NCBI RefSeq assembly: GCF_040560245.1
Contig: NZ_JAKMWP010000002.1
From: Morganella sibonii
GTDB taxonomy: Bacteria > Pseudomonadota > Gammaproteobacteria > Enterobacterales > Enterobacteriaceae
Length of the DNA stretch: 64,000 nt
Direction: 5' to 3' (one strand)
The position numbers were made by a program, and so were the translations under genes. How positions within the stretch are numbered: the first letter of the stretch is position 1; each line of letters starts with the position of its first letter. Under the pieces are notes generated by a model. That model did no database searches. It was not told the origin of the DNA and saw only the letters and a program-made list of their open reading frames with translations. This document shows positions 1 through 9,212 of the stretch, piece after piece.

Positions 1-388
1 TCAGGCAGAAGATGCCGGTAAAACCATGACCCGGATTGTGGAATCCGTCACCCGTGTCACCGATATTATGGCGCATATCGCCACCGCATCCGATGAGCAG
101 AGTAAAGGTATTTCACAGGTCAGTATTGCAGTTGCCGAAATGGACAAAGTGACGCAGCAGAACGCCTCACTGGTTGAGCAATCTGCGGTGGCGGCAAATG
201 TGCTGGAAGAACAGGTGGCGAAACTGTCACAACTGATAGCCATTTTCCGTTTACCGGCCCTGAAACACAAGGACGATAAACATACTGAACCGGCGGCAAG
301 AACGATTTCCAATGTCGTGAAAACCCCGGATCTCAGCAAAATATCATCGAAGAATCACCAAGATGATGACAATTGGGAAACTTTTTAA
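1..388 (+). CDS. Methyl-accepting chemotaxis protein, C-terminal part (5' truncated by window edge)
   Basis: Only the last roughly 128 residues are present; the frame is open from the left edge. They form the end of the cytoplasmic coiled-coil signalling domain, including the VTQQNASLVEQSA stretch found in the second methylation helix of receptors. The protein ends in NWETF, the pentapeptide that tethers CheR and CheB in Tar/Tsr-type high-abundance receptors. It lies just upstream of a second receptor and cheRBYZ, the usual enteric order. Ligand specificity cannot be judged because the periplasmic domain lies outside the window. Confidence 0.93.
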   Translation, partial: QAEDAGKTMTRIVESVTRVTDIMAHIATASDEQSKGISQVSIAVAEMDKVTQQNASLVEQSAVAANVLEEQVAKLSQLIAIFRLPALKHKDDKHTEPAARTISNVVKTPDLSKISSKNHQDDDNWETF

Positions 389-405
389 CGACGCGTCTGT
401 GCTTT

Positions 406-435
406 GCGCTGTCAGGGAAACCTGACGGCGCTTTT
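406..435 (+). terminator. Rho-independent terminator after the first receptor gene
   Basis: The arms GCGCTGTCAGG and CCTGACGGCGC flank a GAAA loop, with one mismatched position, and are followed by TTTT. It separates the two receptor genes. Confidence 0.7.
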
Positions 436-500
436 GTGCATCACAGCGATAATAATAATTGAAGCAGGTGAGCCCGGCCGGACGCAGTGGGGATAGCATT

Positions 501-2075
501 ATGTTTGGTAAGAGAATACGGATTTCTGTCAGTTTATATCTGTTGCTTATTTTCTTTTGCGGTATGCAGATAGTGTCCAGCGGATTATCGCTGGGGATTG
601 TTTCATCAGAATTATCATCACTGGAACGGGTCGATCTCGGCTCAAAAAAACGGGCTTTGCTGGTGTCTTCTTATGAAGATCTGATGCAGGCCCGTAACCT
701 GCTTACCCAGGTTGTTGTGCATATCAAAGTCGGCTCTGAGGAGAGCGATATCCGCCAGGTTAAAGCGGCGTTTGATTTACTGCTGGAGAAAGCAGCGGAA
801 GATTACAATAACTTCAAATCCCAGCCGATCCTCAGTGAGAAAGAGGATTTTGCCGGTATTGAGGAGCAGTACCAGTCTTACCTCAGTGTCATCAAAGAAC
901 TGCGTGGTTACATTGATAACGCCAATATCCCGGCGTATGTGGAACATCCGACTCAGATGTATCAGGATAAAATGGGTGCTGTGGTCAATGATTATCTGGC
1001 TCTGCTGGATGATGAAAGCCGCAGTGCGATTGAGTCCGGCACTTTCTATAACCGTCTGGCGTGGATTATGTTCTTTTGCGTCACCGCCACCATTCTGCTG
1101 ATTTCCGGCCTGGCCCATTTCTGGATGCGTCACAAAGTGATTAACCCGCTGACCAGCATGAGCGAGCACTTTATGCAGGTCGCTCAGGGCAAACTGAACC
1201 AGAAAATAGAAGTGACCACCCGCGATGAAATCGGTGTGGTATTCGGCCAGCTTAAACTGATGCAGGAATCACTGGCAGAATCTGTCTCAAACGTTCGCCT
1301 GAATACAGACCAAATGTATACCGGAATTCGCGAGATTGCGCTGGGCAATAATAATTTATCATCGCGTACAGAACAGCAGGCTGCATCGCTGGAAGAAACC
1401 GCCGCCAGTATGGAAGAGCTGACCGCGACGGTGAAACAGAACGCCGATAACGCCCGTCAGGCCAGTGAACTTGCGGTCACGGCATCGAAAACCGCCAGCC
1501 GCGGCGGCCAGATCACGGACAGCGTGATCGAAACCATGACCTCGATTGCCAACAGTTCGCAGAAAATCAGCGCCATTATCAGCGTGATCGACGGCATTGC
1601 CTTCCAGACCAACATCCTTGCCCTGAACGCCGCCGTGGAAGCGGCCCGTGCCGGTGAGCAGGGACGCGGATTTTCCGTGGTCGCCGGTGAGGTTCGTGCG
1701 CTGGCACAGCGCAGTGCGGAAGCGGCAAAAGAGATTAAGTCCCTGATTGATGAGTCTGTTGACCGTGTCGGTCAGGGAAGCCAGCTGGTGGACAGCGCCG
1801 GCAAGACAATGGAAGAACTGGTCACTGCCGTGAACCAGGTGACGGAACTGATGAGCGAAATCGCGTCTGCCTCCAACGAGCAGAGCCGCGGTATCGAACA
1901 GGTGGCAACCGCCGTCAGCCAGATGGATCTGGTGACCCAGCAGAACGCCGCACTGGTTGAGCAGTCAACAGGTGCGACAGCCGCACTGGAGGATCAGGCG
2001 AATAACCTGGTCGATACGGTCGCTTTCTTTGAGCTGCCGGAGAACAAGGGCATACAGTCCGGCTTTGCCGGCTGA
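501..2075 (+). CDS. Methyl-accepting chemotaxis protein (transmembrane chemoreceptor)
   Basis: This is a 525-residue inner-membrane receptor that senses a ligand in the periplasm and controls the CheA kinase. The order is a first membrane segment near residues 8-30, a periplasmic four-helix-bundle-like domain, a second membrane segment near 185-207, HAMP, then the methylation helices and the conserved hairpin tip (IAFQTNILALNAAVEAARAG, then GRGFSVVAGEVRALAQRSA). The ATG at 501 is preceded by GGGGATA; a TTG 42 bases upstream is possible but has no comparable ribosome site. It ends in QSGFAG and lacks the NWETF tail of the preceding receptor, so it is probably methylated with help from tailed receptors. 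The ligand is unknown. Confidence 0.93.
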   Translation: MFGKRIRISVSLYLLLIFFCGMQIVSSGLSLGIVSSELSSLERVDLGSKKRALLVSSYEDLMQARNLLTQVVVHIKVGSEESDIRQVKAAFDLLLEKAAEDYNNFKSQPILSEKEDFAGIEEQYQSYLSVIKELRGYIDNANIPAYVEHPTQMYQDKMGAVVNDYLALLDDESRSAIESGTFYNRLAWIMFFCVTATILLISGLAHFWMRHKVINPLTSMSEHFMQVAQGKLNQKIEVTTRDEIGVVFGQLKLMQESLAESVSNVRLNTDQMYTGIREIALGNNNLSSRTEQQAASLEETAASMEELTATVKQNADNARQASELAVTASKTASRGGQITDSVIETMTSIANSSQKISAIISVIDGIAFQTNILALNAAVEAARAGEQGRGFSVVAGEVRALAQRSAEAAKEIKSLIDESVDRVGQGSQLVDSAGKTMEELVTAVNQVTELMSEIASASNEQSRGIEQVATAVSQMDLVTQQNAALVEQSTGATAALEDQANNLVDTVAFFELPENKGIQSGFAG

Positions 2076-2194
2076 CGGTTCTGCTGATCCCCGCCCGCCC
2101 CGGTTCGTATCGCAGACCCGGCGGCGGGCGGTAACTGATCGGTTTGTATTGAAACTGTCACTGAATCGTTTTTACCGAAAGGACAACAAGTACG

Positions 2195-3058
2195 ATGCTT
2201 TTTGCGCCACAGATAGAACCACTCACAGATGATGAGTTTGGTCGGGTGTGCCGGTTTATTCATAAAAAGTCAGGCATCGTCCTTAGCATGAATAAAAAGA
2301 ATATGGTCTACAACCGCCTGTTAAAGCGGCTCAGAGACTGCAATATGAGCACATTCGCCGAGTACCTGCGTTTGCTGGAACGGGAGCCGCTGCACCCGGA
2401 ATGGCAGGCTTTTATTAATGCTATGACTACCAATTTAACCGCATTTTTCCGGGAGCCTCATCACTTTCAGACACTGACTGATTTTATCCGTCCCCGCCGT
2501 AACCAGCCGGTCACTATCTGGTGTGCGGCCGCATCGACAGGGGAAGAACCGTATTCGATCGCCATGACACTCAGTGATGTTCTCGGTGCGAACGCCATGA
2601 ATGCCAAAGTGATCGCCAGTGATATCGATACCGAAGTTCTGGATAAGGCCCGCAAGGGTGTCTACCGTATCGAAGAGCTGAAAAACCTCAACGCCCTTCA
2701 GCGTCAGCGTCATTTTATGAAAGGGGTCGGGGAATATGAAGGCTATGCCCGGGTTAAACCGGCGCTCGGCCGGATGATTGATTTCCGTTATCTGAATCTG
2801 ACGGACAACGACTGGCAGTTTCAGGGGCAGTTTGATGCCATATTTTGTCGTAATGTCATGATTTATTTTGATAAGGACATGCAGAAACAACTACTGGAAC
2901 GTTTTGTTCCGTTACTGAAGCCTGACGGGCTGCTGTTTATCGGACACTCGGAGAACTTATCACAGCTCTCTTCGCGTTATGTCATCAGAGGACAGACCGT
3001 TTACAGCATTCAGGCGGCCGGGAGAAGTGATGAAAAAAATAAAAGTGCTTTGCGTTGA
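2195..3058 (+). CDS. cheR: Chemotaxis protein methyltransferase CheR
   Basis: CheR uses S-adenosylmethionine to methylate glutamates on receptor signalling helices, resetting sensitivity during adaptation. At 287 residues it has the usual length. It carries the small N-terminal helical domain and a Rossmann methyltransferase domain with the AASTGEEPYSIAM motif near residues 113-125 and FCRNVMIYFD near 225. An AAAGGA ribosome site lies 11 bases before the ATG. A GC-rich hairpin (2091-2131, arms CCGCCCGCC/GGCGGGCGG, no U tract) sits between the receptor and cheR and may set relative expression. cheB begins within its last 29 bases. Confidence 0.97.
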   Translation: MLFAPQIEPLTDDEFGRVCRFIHKKSGIVLSMNKKNMVYNRLLKRLRDCNMSTFAEYLRLLEREPLHPEWQAFINAMTTNLTAFFREPHHFQTLTDFIRPRRNQPVTIWCAAASTGEEPYSIAMTLSDVLGANAMNAKVIASDIDTEVLDKARKGVYRIEELKNLNALQRQRHFMKGVGEYEGYARVKPALGRMIDFRYLNLTDNDWQFQGQFDAIFCRNVMIYFDKDMQKQLLERFVPLLKPDGLLFIGHSENLSQLSSRYVIRGQTVYSIQAAGRSDEKNKSALR

Positions 3059-4097
3059 TGACTCGGCGCTGATGCGTCAGTTAATGCGTGAAATTATTAA
3101 CAGCCATCCGGATATGACCGTGGTGGACGTGGCACCGGATCCGTACGTTGCGCGTGATCTGATTAAACAGCATGAACCGGATGTGGTGACACTGGATGTG
3201 GAAATGCCGCGGATGGACGGCATCGATTTTCTGGAAAAACTGATGCGCCTGCACCCGGTGCCGGTGGTGATGGTTTCCACGCTGACCTCCAAAGGCTCGG
3301 AAGTGACCCTGAAAGCCCTGGAACTGGGCGCGGTGGATTTTGTCACCAAACCGCAAATCGGAATTCGTGAAACCATGATGAGCTACCGCGACCTTATCGG
3401 TGAAAAAATCCGTGCGGCAGCGATGTCAAAAATCACGCAGAGTAACCGCTTCCGCCGTCAGGAAAAAGTAACGGCAGCACCTGCGGTGATAAGCAAACCG
3501 CTGTCATCGTATGTCTGCCACAACCGTCTGATTGCGGTGGGCGCGTCGACCGGCGGTACCGAAGCTATCCGTCAGTTCCTGGAGATGCTGCCGCCGGAGT
3601 GCCCGCCGGTGGTGATCACCCAGCATATGCCGGCCGGTTTTACCCGCTCATTTGCCGAGCGCCTGAACAAGCTCTGTGCGCTGACAGTAAAAGAAGCTGA
3701 GCACGGTGATGTGCTGCTCAAAGGGCATGCCTATATTGCCCCGGGGGATGCGCATATGCTGATCGCGGATAAAGGCCACGGATACCAGGTGGTACTTCAG
3801 CAGACACCGCCGGTGAATCGTCACCGGCCGTCCGTGGATGTGCTGTTTGATTCAGTGGCTGAATGTGCCGCACGCAAATGTATCGCGGTACTGCTGACCG
3901 GCATGGGTATGGATGGCGCGCGCGGTATGCTGAATCTGCGGCAGAAAGGGGCGGTCACTTACGCCCAGGATGAGCGCAGCTGTGTGGTTTTCGGTATGCC
4001 GAGAGCGGCGATTGAACTGAATGCAGTCGATGAAATTCAGGATCTCGTCAAAATTGCCCCCAGTGTGCTGGGCAGACTTGCTGCCGTTTCCGCCTGA
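3030..4097 (+). CDS. cheB: Chemotaxis response regulator protein-glutamate methylesterase CheB
   Basis: CheB removes receptor methyl groups and deamidates glutamines once phosphorylated by CheA. The 355-residue protein has a receiver domain with D10/D11 and phosphoacceptor D56 (TLDVEMPRMDG), a linker, and a C-terminal esterase domain. The catalytic triad is visible as S173 (GASTGG), H199 (QHMP) and D295 (GMGMDG). The ATG at 3030 overlaps cheR by 29 bases and follows GGAG at 3021; a GTG immediately before it is in frame but too close to that site. Translational coupling to cheR is likely. Confidence 0.97.
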   Translation: MKKIKVLCVDDSALMRQLMREIINSHPDMTVVDVAPDPYVARDLIKQHEPDVVTLDVEMPRMDGIDFLEKLMRLHPVPVVMVSTLTSKGSEVTLKALELGAVDFVTKPQIGIRETMMSYRDLIGEKIRAAAMSKITQSNRFRRQEKVTAAPAVISKPLSSYVCHNRLIAVGASTGGTEAIRQFLEMLPPECPPVVITQHMPAGFTRSFAERLNKLCALTVKEAEHGDVLLKGHAYIAPGDAHMLIADKGHGYQVVLQQTPPVNRHRPSVDVLFDSVAECAARKCIAVLLTGMGMDGARGMLNLRQKGAVTYAQDERSCVVFGMPRAAIELNAVDEIQDLVKIAPSVLGRLAAVSA

Positions 4098-4109
4098 CGG
4101 AACCGGCAA

Positions 4110-4135
4110 TTATTCATTGTATTTATTCATTGTAT
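4110..4135 (+). repeat. Perfect 13-bp tandem duplication between cheB and cheY
   Basis: TTATTCATTGTAT occurs twice without a gap, ending seven bases before the AGGAG ribosome site of cheY. The element is AT-rich in an otherwise balanced region. It lengthens the cheB-cheY spacer. Confidence 0.9.
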
Positions 4136-4151
4136 TATTGCAGGAGTGGTT

Positions 4152-4544
4152 ATGGCCGCTAAAGATTTGAATTTTCTGGTAGTTGATGATTTTTCCACCA
4201 TGCGCCGTATCGTGCGTAACCTCTTAAAAGAGTTGGGATACAACAAAATTGAAGAGGCGGAAGACGGTGTGGATGCCCTGGAGAAAATCCGTACGGGTCA
4301 GATTGATTTCGTGGTTGCGGACTGGAACATGCCGAATATGGACGGGCTGGAGCTGCTGAAAACCATCCGTGCGGATGATGCGCTCAAACACATCCCGGTC
4401 ATGATGGTGACCGCCGAAGCGAAAAAAGAAAACATTATTGCCGCCGCTCAGGCCGGTGCCAGCGGTTATGTTGTCAAGCCGTTCACCGCCGCGATCCTCG
4501 AGGAAAAACTGAATAAAGTTTTCGAAAAGATGGGTCTGAACTGA
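4152..4544 (+). CDS. cheY: Chemotaxis response regulator CheY
   Basis: CheY carries phosphate from CheA to the FliM switch protein and raises clockwise rotation bias. At 130 residues it is a single receiver domain. The acidic pair (VVDDFS), the phosphoacceptor D57 (ADWNMPNMDG) and K109 (VVKPF) are all in place. The ATG at 4152 lies five bases after AGGAG; an upstream GTG at 4146 overlaps that ribosome site and is unlikely. It lies between cheB and cheZ, as in Escherichia coli, downstream of a short tandem repeat. Confidence 0.98.
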   Translation: MAAKDLNFLVVDDFSTMRRIVRNLLKELGYNKIEEAEDGVDALEKIRTGQIDFVVADWNMPNMDGLELLKTIRADDALKHIPVMMVTAEAKKENIIAAAQAGASGYVVKPFTAAILEEKLNKVFEKMGLN

Positions 4545-4569
4545 GAGGAATCAGCAGAAGGAAAGCAGG

Positions 4570-5208
4570 ATGACGGAAAATAAATCAACGGACAGAAACA
4601 AAAACAGTGATGATGACTTAAAACAGATCATCACCAGAGTCGGTTTTTTAACGAGGATGTTAAGAGAAAGCATGCGTGAACTGGGATTAGAAAAGGGCGT
4701 GCAGCAGGCGGTCGCGACAATTCCGGACGGAAAAGACAGACTGCGTTACATCGCTCAGATGACCGCACAGGCGGCGGAAAAAACGCTCAACGGCATCGAT
4801 ACCATCAAGCCGTTACAGGTAAAAATGCACGAGGATGCCCTGGATTTGCAGGCGCGCTGGCAGTCCTGCCCGTCCGCGGAGGTTGATCCGGCATTGCAGG
4901 AATCCACTCTGGCCTTTATCCGCCGGGTGATTGACGGCAGTGCGGTAACCAAAAGTGAGCTGCTGGAAATTATGATGGCACAGGATTTCCAGGATCTGAC
5001 AGGTCAGGTCGTGAAAAAAATGATGGAAGTGGTGGAAGAGACGGAGAAACAGCTGCTGTTTCTGCTCATGGAAAACACCCCGGCAGACATCCGCGCCAAA
5101 CATCCGGTCGACAGCCTGAAAAACGGGCCGCAGATTGACCCGAAAGGGACAAACGTGATGGCATCTCAGTCACAGGTTGATGACCTGCTGGATGAGCTTG
5201 GTTTCTGA
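4570..5208 (+). CDS. cheZ: CheY-phosphate phosphatase CheZ
   Basis: CheZ dephosphorylates CheY and ends the tumble signal. The 212-residue protein forms a long helical hairpin in the known family. The catalytic segment QDFQDLTGQ is present, giving D142 and Q146 as the residues equivalent to D143 and Q147 of the E. coli enzyme. The C-terminal peptide SQVDDLLDELGF matches the CheY-binding tail. It starts 25 bases after cheY behind GAAGGAAAGCAGG. It closes the che operon here, because flhB has its own upstream region and a minus-strand gene intervenes. Confidence 0.97.
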   Translation: MTENKSTDRNKNSDDDLKQIITRVGFLTRMLRESMRELGLEKGVQQAVATIPDGKDRLRYIAQMTAQAAEKTLNGIDTIKPLQVKMHEDALDLQARWQSCPSAEVDPALQESTLAFIRRVIDGSAVTKSELLEIMMAQDFQDLTGQVVKKMMEVVEETEKQLLFLLMENTPADIRAKHPVDSLKNGPQIDPKGTNVMASQSQVDDLLDELGF

Positions 5209-5211
5209 CAT

Positions 5212-5240
5212 AAAAAAACCGCAGCAGGGATGCCGCGGTT
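5212..5240 (-). terminator. Terminator for the DUF5339 lipoprotein gene
   Basis: On the minus strand the arms AACCGC and GCGGTT flank a 12-base loop and run into seven T residues. It lies between convergent cheZ and the lipoprotein gene. There is no T run for the plus strand. Confidence 0.7.
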
Positions 5241-5268
5241 CAGATCTGTCAGTCCGTCAGAACGGAAA

Positions 5269-5592
5269 TCAGATACCCATAGCCTGTTTGACCTGGGCCA
5301 TTGCTTCGCTGCCGGCTTTACATGCGGCATCCTGCTGATCAGCAGGCAGTGCGGCGATCTGTTTTTTCGCATCGTCGTACTGTTTCATCATTGGTTCTAA
5401 CTGAGCTTTAACCGCTTCGTTATCACCTGCTTTGTCAGTCGCTTTCTTCATTAAATCATCGACTTCAGCGAAGTATTTGTTACAGGTTTCAGTGGCACCC
5501 GGAACGGATGATGCTGATTTTTCTTCGCCGGAACACGCAGTCAGAGCCAGAGCCATTAAACCCAGAGAGCAGGCTAAAATTGTTTTTTTCAT
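5269..5592 (-). CDS. DUF5339-like small lipoprotein
   Basis: This is a 107-residue predicted lipoprotein. MKKTILACSLGLMALALTAC gives a lipoprotein signal with cleavage before the Cys at residue 20. The mature part is helical and charged, with CNKYFAEVDDLMKKA and CKAGSEAMAQVKQ segments and paired cysteines, resembling DUF5339 proteins of Morganellaceae (recognised from memory, no search). The ATG at 5592 was chosen because the upstream in-frame codons would bury the signal peptide. It points against cheZ and splits the che genes from flhB. Function is unknown. Confidence 0.8.
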   Translation of the reverse strand: MKKTILACSLGLMALALTACSGEEKSASSVPGATETCNKYFAEVDDLMKKATDKAGDNEAVKAQLEPMMKQYDDAKKQIAALPADQQDAACKAGSEAMAQVKQAMGI

Positions 5593-5915
5593 TCGTGAGT
5601 ACCTTGTGATTATCGTGGAATAAAACAGTGGCAAATTATAAAGTACCGGTAATAAGTGCCTATCGGAATTGTTCCTAATTTCACGAATTGTCCGAAATAC
5701 GGACTTTCATCAGGTTCCTCAGCTGAAATTGGTTATTTTACGTGGCCGGCCACTGCCTTCAGGCGTCACTGAGTGATTTTCTGCTGATAAAACCGTCACT
5801 CCTGCTTTAATCAGGGAATTGCACCGTTAAGTTCAGTCATTTTCCACCATTGAATTTTCCGCACTCTGTCATGCTATAGCCATAAGCAAAATCCCGGCAG
5901 ACGGCGGAGGCGTGT

Positions 5916-7067
5916 GTGTCTGATGAAAGTGATGTAGAAAAAACAGAAGAACCCACCCCCCATAAAAAACAGAAAGCCAAAGAAGACGGACAGATTGTCC
6001 GCTCGAAAGAACTCAGTTCACTGATGATGATGCTGGCGGGTATCAGCCTGCTGTGGTTAAGCGGCGGCCATCTGGCGGGACAGCTGCGGGATATTTTTCG
6101 TCAGGGATTTATCTTCGATAACTTTTACCTGCAGAACCCGGGGCTGATGCTGCGTTTTCTCGGAAAGGTGATTGGTGAAGCCTTGTTTGCCCTGCTGCCG
6201 GTTGTTGGTGGTCTGGCTCTGGTCGGTATTTCCGCCTCGGCGCTGGTCGGCGGTCTGGCGTTTAACACCAAATCCATCAAATTTGACCTGACAAAACTCA
6301 GCCTGCTGAAGGGACTGAAACGCCTTTTTTCCATGAATGCGCTGGCCGAATTATTCAAGGCGATTCTCAAATCCCTGCTGATTGGCCTGGGCGCATGGAT
6401 TTTTTTATGGCAGGCATGGCCGTCATTACTGCATCTGGCGATGGAATCCCCGTCAACAGCGATGGCAAACGCGATGCAGAAAGTACTTTTTGCCGGTTAC
6501 CTCATCATTTTTATGCTGATCCCGATGGTGGCATTTGATGTGTTCTGGCAGTTCCGTTCGCACCTGAAAAAGCTGCGGATGAGCCGCCAGGAAATCAAGG
6601 ATGAATTTAAACAGCAGGAGGGTGACCCGCAGATAAAAGCGAAAATCCGTCAGCAGCAGCGTGCCATGGCACGTAACCGCATGATGGCGGATGTGCCGCA
6701 GGCGGATGTGATTGTGACGAACCCGACACACTACGCCGTTGCTCTGAAATATGACGAGAAAAGAATGACTGCGCCGCGGGTTCTGGCCAAAGGTGCCGGT
6801 GTGCTGGCACTGCGGATCAAAGAGATTGGTGCGGAGAATCGTATTTTGCTGCTGGAGGCTCCGCCGCTGGCGCGGGCACTTTACCGTCATGCTGAAGTGG
6901 GGCAGTCGATCCCGGCGGCACTGTATGCCGCAGTGGCGGAAGTGCTGGCATGGGTGTTTCAGCTGCGCCGCTGGCGTCGCGAGGGCGGTCTGAAACCGAA
7001 AAAACCGAAGAATTTACCGGTGCCGAAGGCACTTGATTTTGTTGGAGAAAATACCCGAAATGGCTAA
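5916..7067 (+). CDS. flhB: Flagellar type III export apparatus protein FlhB
   Basis: FlhB sits in the export gate and switches substrate class from rod/hook to filament after self-cleavage. The 383-residue protein starts at a GTG giving MSDESDVEKTEEPTPHKKQ, like enteric homologues, behind GGCGGAGG. Four membrane segments occupy roughly residues 30-210. The cleavage motif NPTH begins at N269, and the cytoplasmic tail is Lys/Pro-rich. The 281 bases upstream hold no other gene and presumably carry an FlhDC-dependent promoter, which was not located. It overlaps flhA by eight bases. Confidence 0.97.
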   Translation: MSDESDVEKTEEPTPHKKQKAKEDGQIVRSKELSSLMMMLAGISLLWLSGGHLAGQLRDIFRQGFIFDNFYLQNPGLMLRFLGKVIGEALFALLPVVGGLALVGISASALVGGLAFNTKSIKFDLTKLSLLKGLKRLFSMNALAELFKAILKSLLIGLGAWIFLWQAWPSLLHLAMESPSTAMANAMQKVLFAGYLIIFMLIPMVAFDVFWQFRSHLKKLRMSRQEIKDEFKQQEGDPQIKAKIRQQQRAMARNRMMADVPQADVIVTNPTHYAVALKYDEKRMTAPRVLAKGAGVLALRIKEIGAENRILLLEAPPLARALYRHAEVGQSIPAALYAAVAEVLAWVFQLRRWRREGGLKPKKPKNLPVPKALDFVGENTRNG

Positions 7068-9156
7068 TCTGGCTGCACTTTTTAGATTACCGAAAACGAT
7101 GCAGGGAGCACAATGGCAGTTACTTGCCGGGCCGGTCCTCATCCTGATGATCCTGTCAATGATGGTACTGCCGCTGCCGGCGTTTGTGCTGGATTTGCTG
7201 TTTACCTTTAATATCGCGCTTTCCATTATGGTGCTGCTGGTGGCGATGTTTACCCGCCGTACCCTGGATTTTGCCGCGTTCCCGACTATCCTGCTGTTTT
7301 CCACCTTACTGCGCCTGTCGCTGAACGTGGCCTCAACCCGTATCATTCTGATGGACGGTCATACCGGTCCTGCGGCGGCGGGCCGGGTGGTGGAAGCCTT
7401 CGGGCACTTCCTGGTCGGCGGAAACTTTGCTATCGGGATTGTGGTCTTTATCATCCTGGTGTTAATCAACTTTATGGTTATCACCAAGGGTGCGGGACGT
7501 ATTGCCGAAGTCGGAGCCCGCTTTGTACTCGACGGGATGCCGGGCAAACAGATGGCGATTGATGCGGATCTGAACGCCGGGATCATCAATGAAGAAGAAG
7601 CGAAGCGCCGCCGTACCGAAGTGACGCAGGAGTCCGATTTCTACGGCTCGATGGACGGTGCCAGTAAATTTGTCCGCGGTGATGCTATCGCGGGTATCAT
7701 GATTATGGTCATTAACGTGGTCGGTGGTCTGATTGTCGGTGTGGCTCAGCATCATATGGCGCTGGGCGATGCCGCCAGTACCTATACGCTGCTGACTATC
7801 GGTGATGGCCTGGTGGCACAGATCCCGGCACTGATTATCTCCACAGCGGCCGGTGTGATTGTGACCCGTGTGGCAACCGATGAAGATGCCGGTGAGCAGA
7901 TGGTCACCCAGCTGTTCAACAACCCGCGTGTGATGTGGCTGAGTGCCGGGGTTCTGGGACTGCTGGGGCTTATTCCGGGTATGCCGAACTTTGTGTTCCT
8001 GTTATTTACGGTGGCGCTGGCATCACTCGGCTGGTATCTGGTGAAGAAAAGCAAAGAGCCGGTCAAAGAAACCGAAACCAACGCGCAGGAGCAGCATTTC
8101 CGTGAGGCGAACAAAGTCACGGAAGCTACCTGGGATGATGTGGTGGCGGAAGACCTGCTGGCGATGGAGGTCGGCTACCGTCTGATCCCGCTGGTGGATA
8201 ATGACCAGCAGGGTGAACTGCTCGGACGTATCCGCGGACTGCGCAAAAAATTCGCGCAGGAAGTGGGGTATCTGCCGCCGGTGGTGCATATCTGTGACAA
8301 CCTGGAACTGGCGCCGACCGCTTACCGGATTCTGATCAAAGGTGCGGAAGTCGGGCGCGGTGAAGCGCAGCCGGGCCGCTGGCTGGCGATTGACCCCGGT
8401 AATGCGGCGGGTTCTCTGGAAGGGGATGCCACGCAGGAACCGGCCTTTGGTTTACCGGCTGTATGGATTGACGATGATCTGCGTGAGCAGGCACAGATTC
8501 AGGGCTACACCGTGGTATCGGCCAGTACGGCGGTGGCGACGCACTTTAACCAGATCCTGCTGGAATACGCGAGTGACCTGTTCGGCCGTCAGGAAGCGCA
8601 GATGCTGTATGACCGCCTGAAGAAAGAGATGCCGAAGCTGGCGGATGATCTGATTCCGGATACATTGTCACTGACTATCTTCCATCGTGTATTACAGAAT
8701 CTGCTGACTGAAAATGTCATGATCCGCGATATGCGCACCATCATTGAAACTCTGGCAGAGCAGGTTGGTGAGAATGGCGAGCAGAAAGATACCGATGTTC
8801 TGACCTCGCAGGTGCGTATTGCACTGGGTCGCGCCATCACCCAGCAGTGGTTCGGCGCATCCGGGGAAATTCAGGTCATCGGTCTGGATGCGGGGCTGGA
8901 GCAGATTCTGTTGCAGGCGTCGAAAAGTGGCGGCGGCCTGGAGCCGAACCTGGCACAGAATATCGAAATGCAGGCGATGAATGCCGTACAGCACCAGGAA
9001 GCGATGGGCGCACCAACGGTATTGCTGGTCAATCATTCACTGCGTCTGATTTTATCCCGCTTCCTGCGCCGCAGTCTGCCGCAGCTGGCGGTGATGTCTA
9101 ATCTCGAACTGAATGACCGCCGTCAGATACGGATGACCTCCATGATCGGCGGTTAA
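7060..9156 (+). CDS. flhA: Flagellar type III export gate protein FlhA
   Basis: FlhA is the large export-gate subunit that docks chaperone-substrate complexes and couples export to proton flow. The 698-residue protein begins MANLAALFRLPK. It has about eight membrane segments in its first 330 residues, including the conserved LDGMPGKQMAIDADLNAG loop, followed by the cytoplasmic ring domain. The start at 7060 matches homologues and lies inside the end of flhB; the longer in-frame start at 7033 would add nine unconserved residues. A strong terminator follows directly, and no flhE gene is found downstream. Confidence 0.97.
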   Translation: MANLAALFRLPKTMQGAQWQLLAGPVLILMILSMMVLPLPAFVLDLLFTFNIALSIMVLLVAMFTRRTLDFAAFPTILLFSTLLRLSLNVASTRIILMDGHTGPAAAGRVVEAFGHFLVGGNFAIGIVVFIILVLINFMVITKGAGRIAEVGARFVLDGMPGKQMAIDADLNAGIINEEEAKRRRTEVTQESDFYGSMDGASKFVRGDAIAGIMIMVINVVGGLIVGVAQHHMALGDAASTYTLLTIGDGLVAQIPALIISTAAGVIVTRVATDEDAGEQMVTQLFNNPRVMWLSAGVLGLLGLIPGMPNFVFLLFTVALASLGWYLVKKSKEPVKETETNAQEQHFREANKVTEATWDDVVAEDLLAMEVGYRLIPLVDNDQQGELLGRIRGLRKKFAQEVGYLPPVVHICDNLELAPTAYRILIKGAEVGRGEAQPGRWLAIDPGNAAGSLEGDATQEPAFGLPAVWIDDDLREQAQIQGYTVVSASTAVATHFNQILLEYASDLFGRQEAQMLYDRLKKEMPKLADDLIPDTLSLTIFHRVLQNLLTENVMIRDMRTIIETLAEQVGENGEQKDTDVLTSQVRIALGRAITQQWFGASGEIQVIGLDAGLEQILLQASKSGGGLEPNLAQNIEMQAMNAVQHQEAMGAPTVLLVNHSLRLILSRFLRRSLPQLAVMSNLELNDRRQIRMTSMIGG

Positions 9157-9177
9157 TACCGGACAATATAACCACTC

Positions 9178-9212
9178 AAAGGGGAACCCGCGCAAGCCGG
9201 TTCCCCTTTTTG
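9178..9212 (+). terminator. Rho-independent terminator after flhA
   Basis: AAAGGGGAACC pairs with GGTTCCCCTTT around a ten-base loop and is followed by a T run. It ends the flhBA transcript 20 bases after flhA. Confidence 0.92.
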
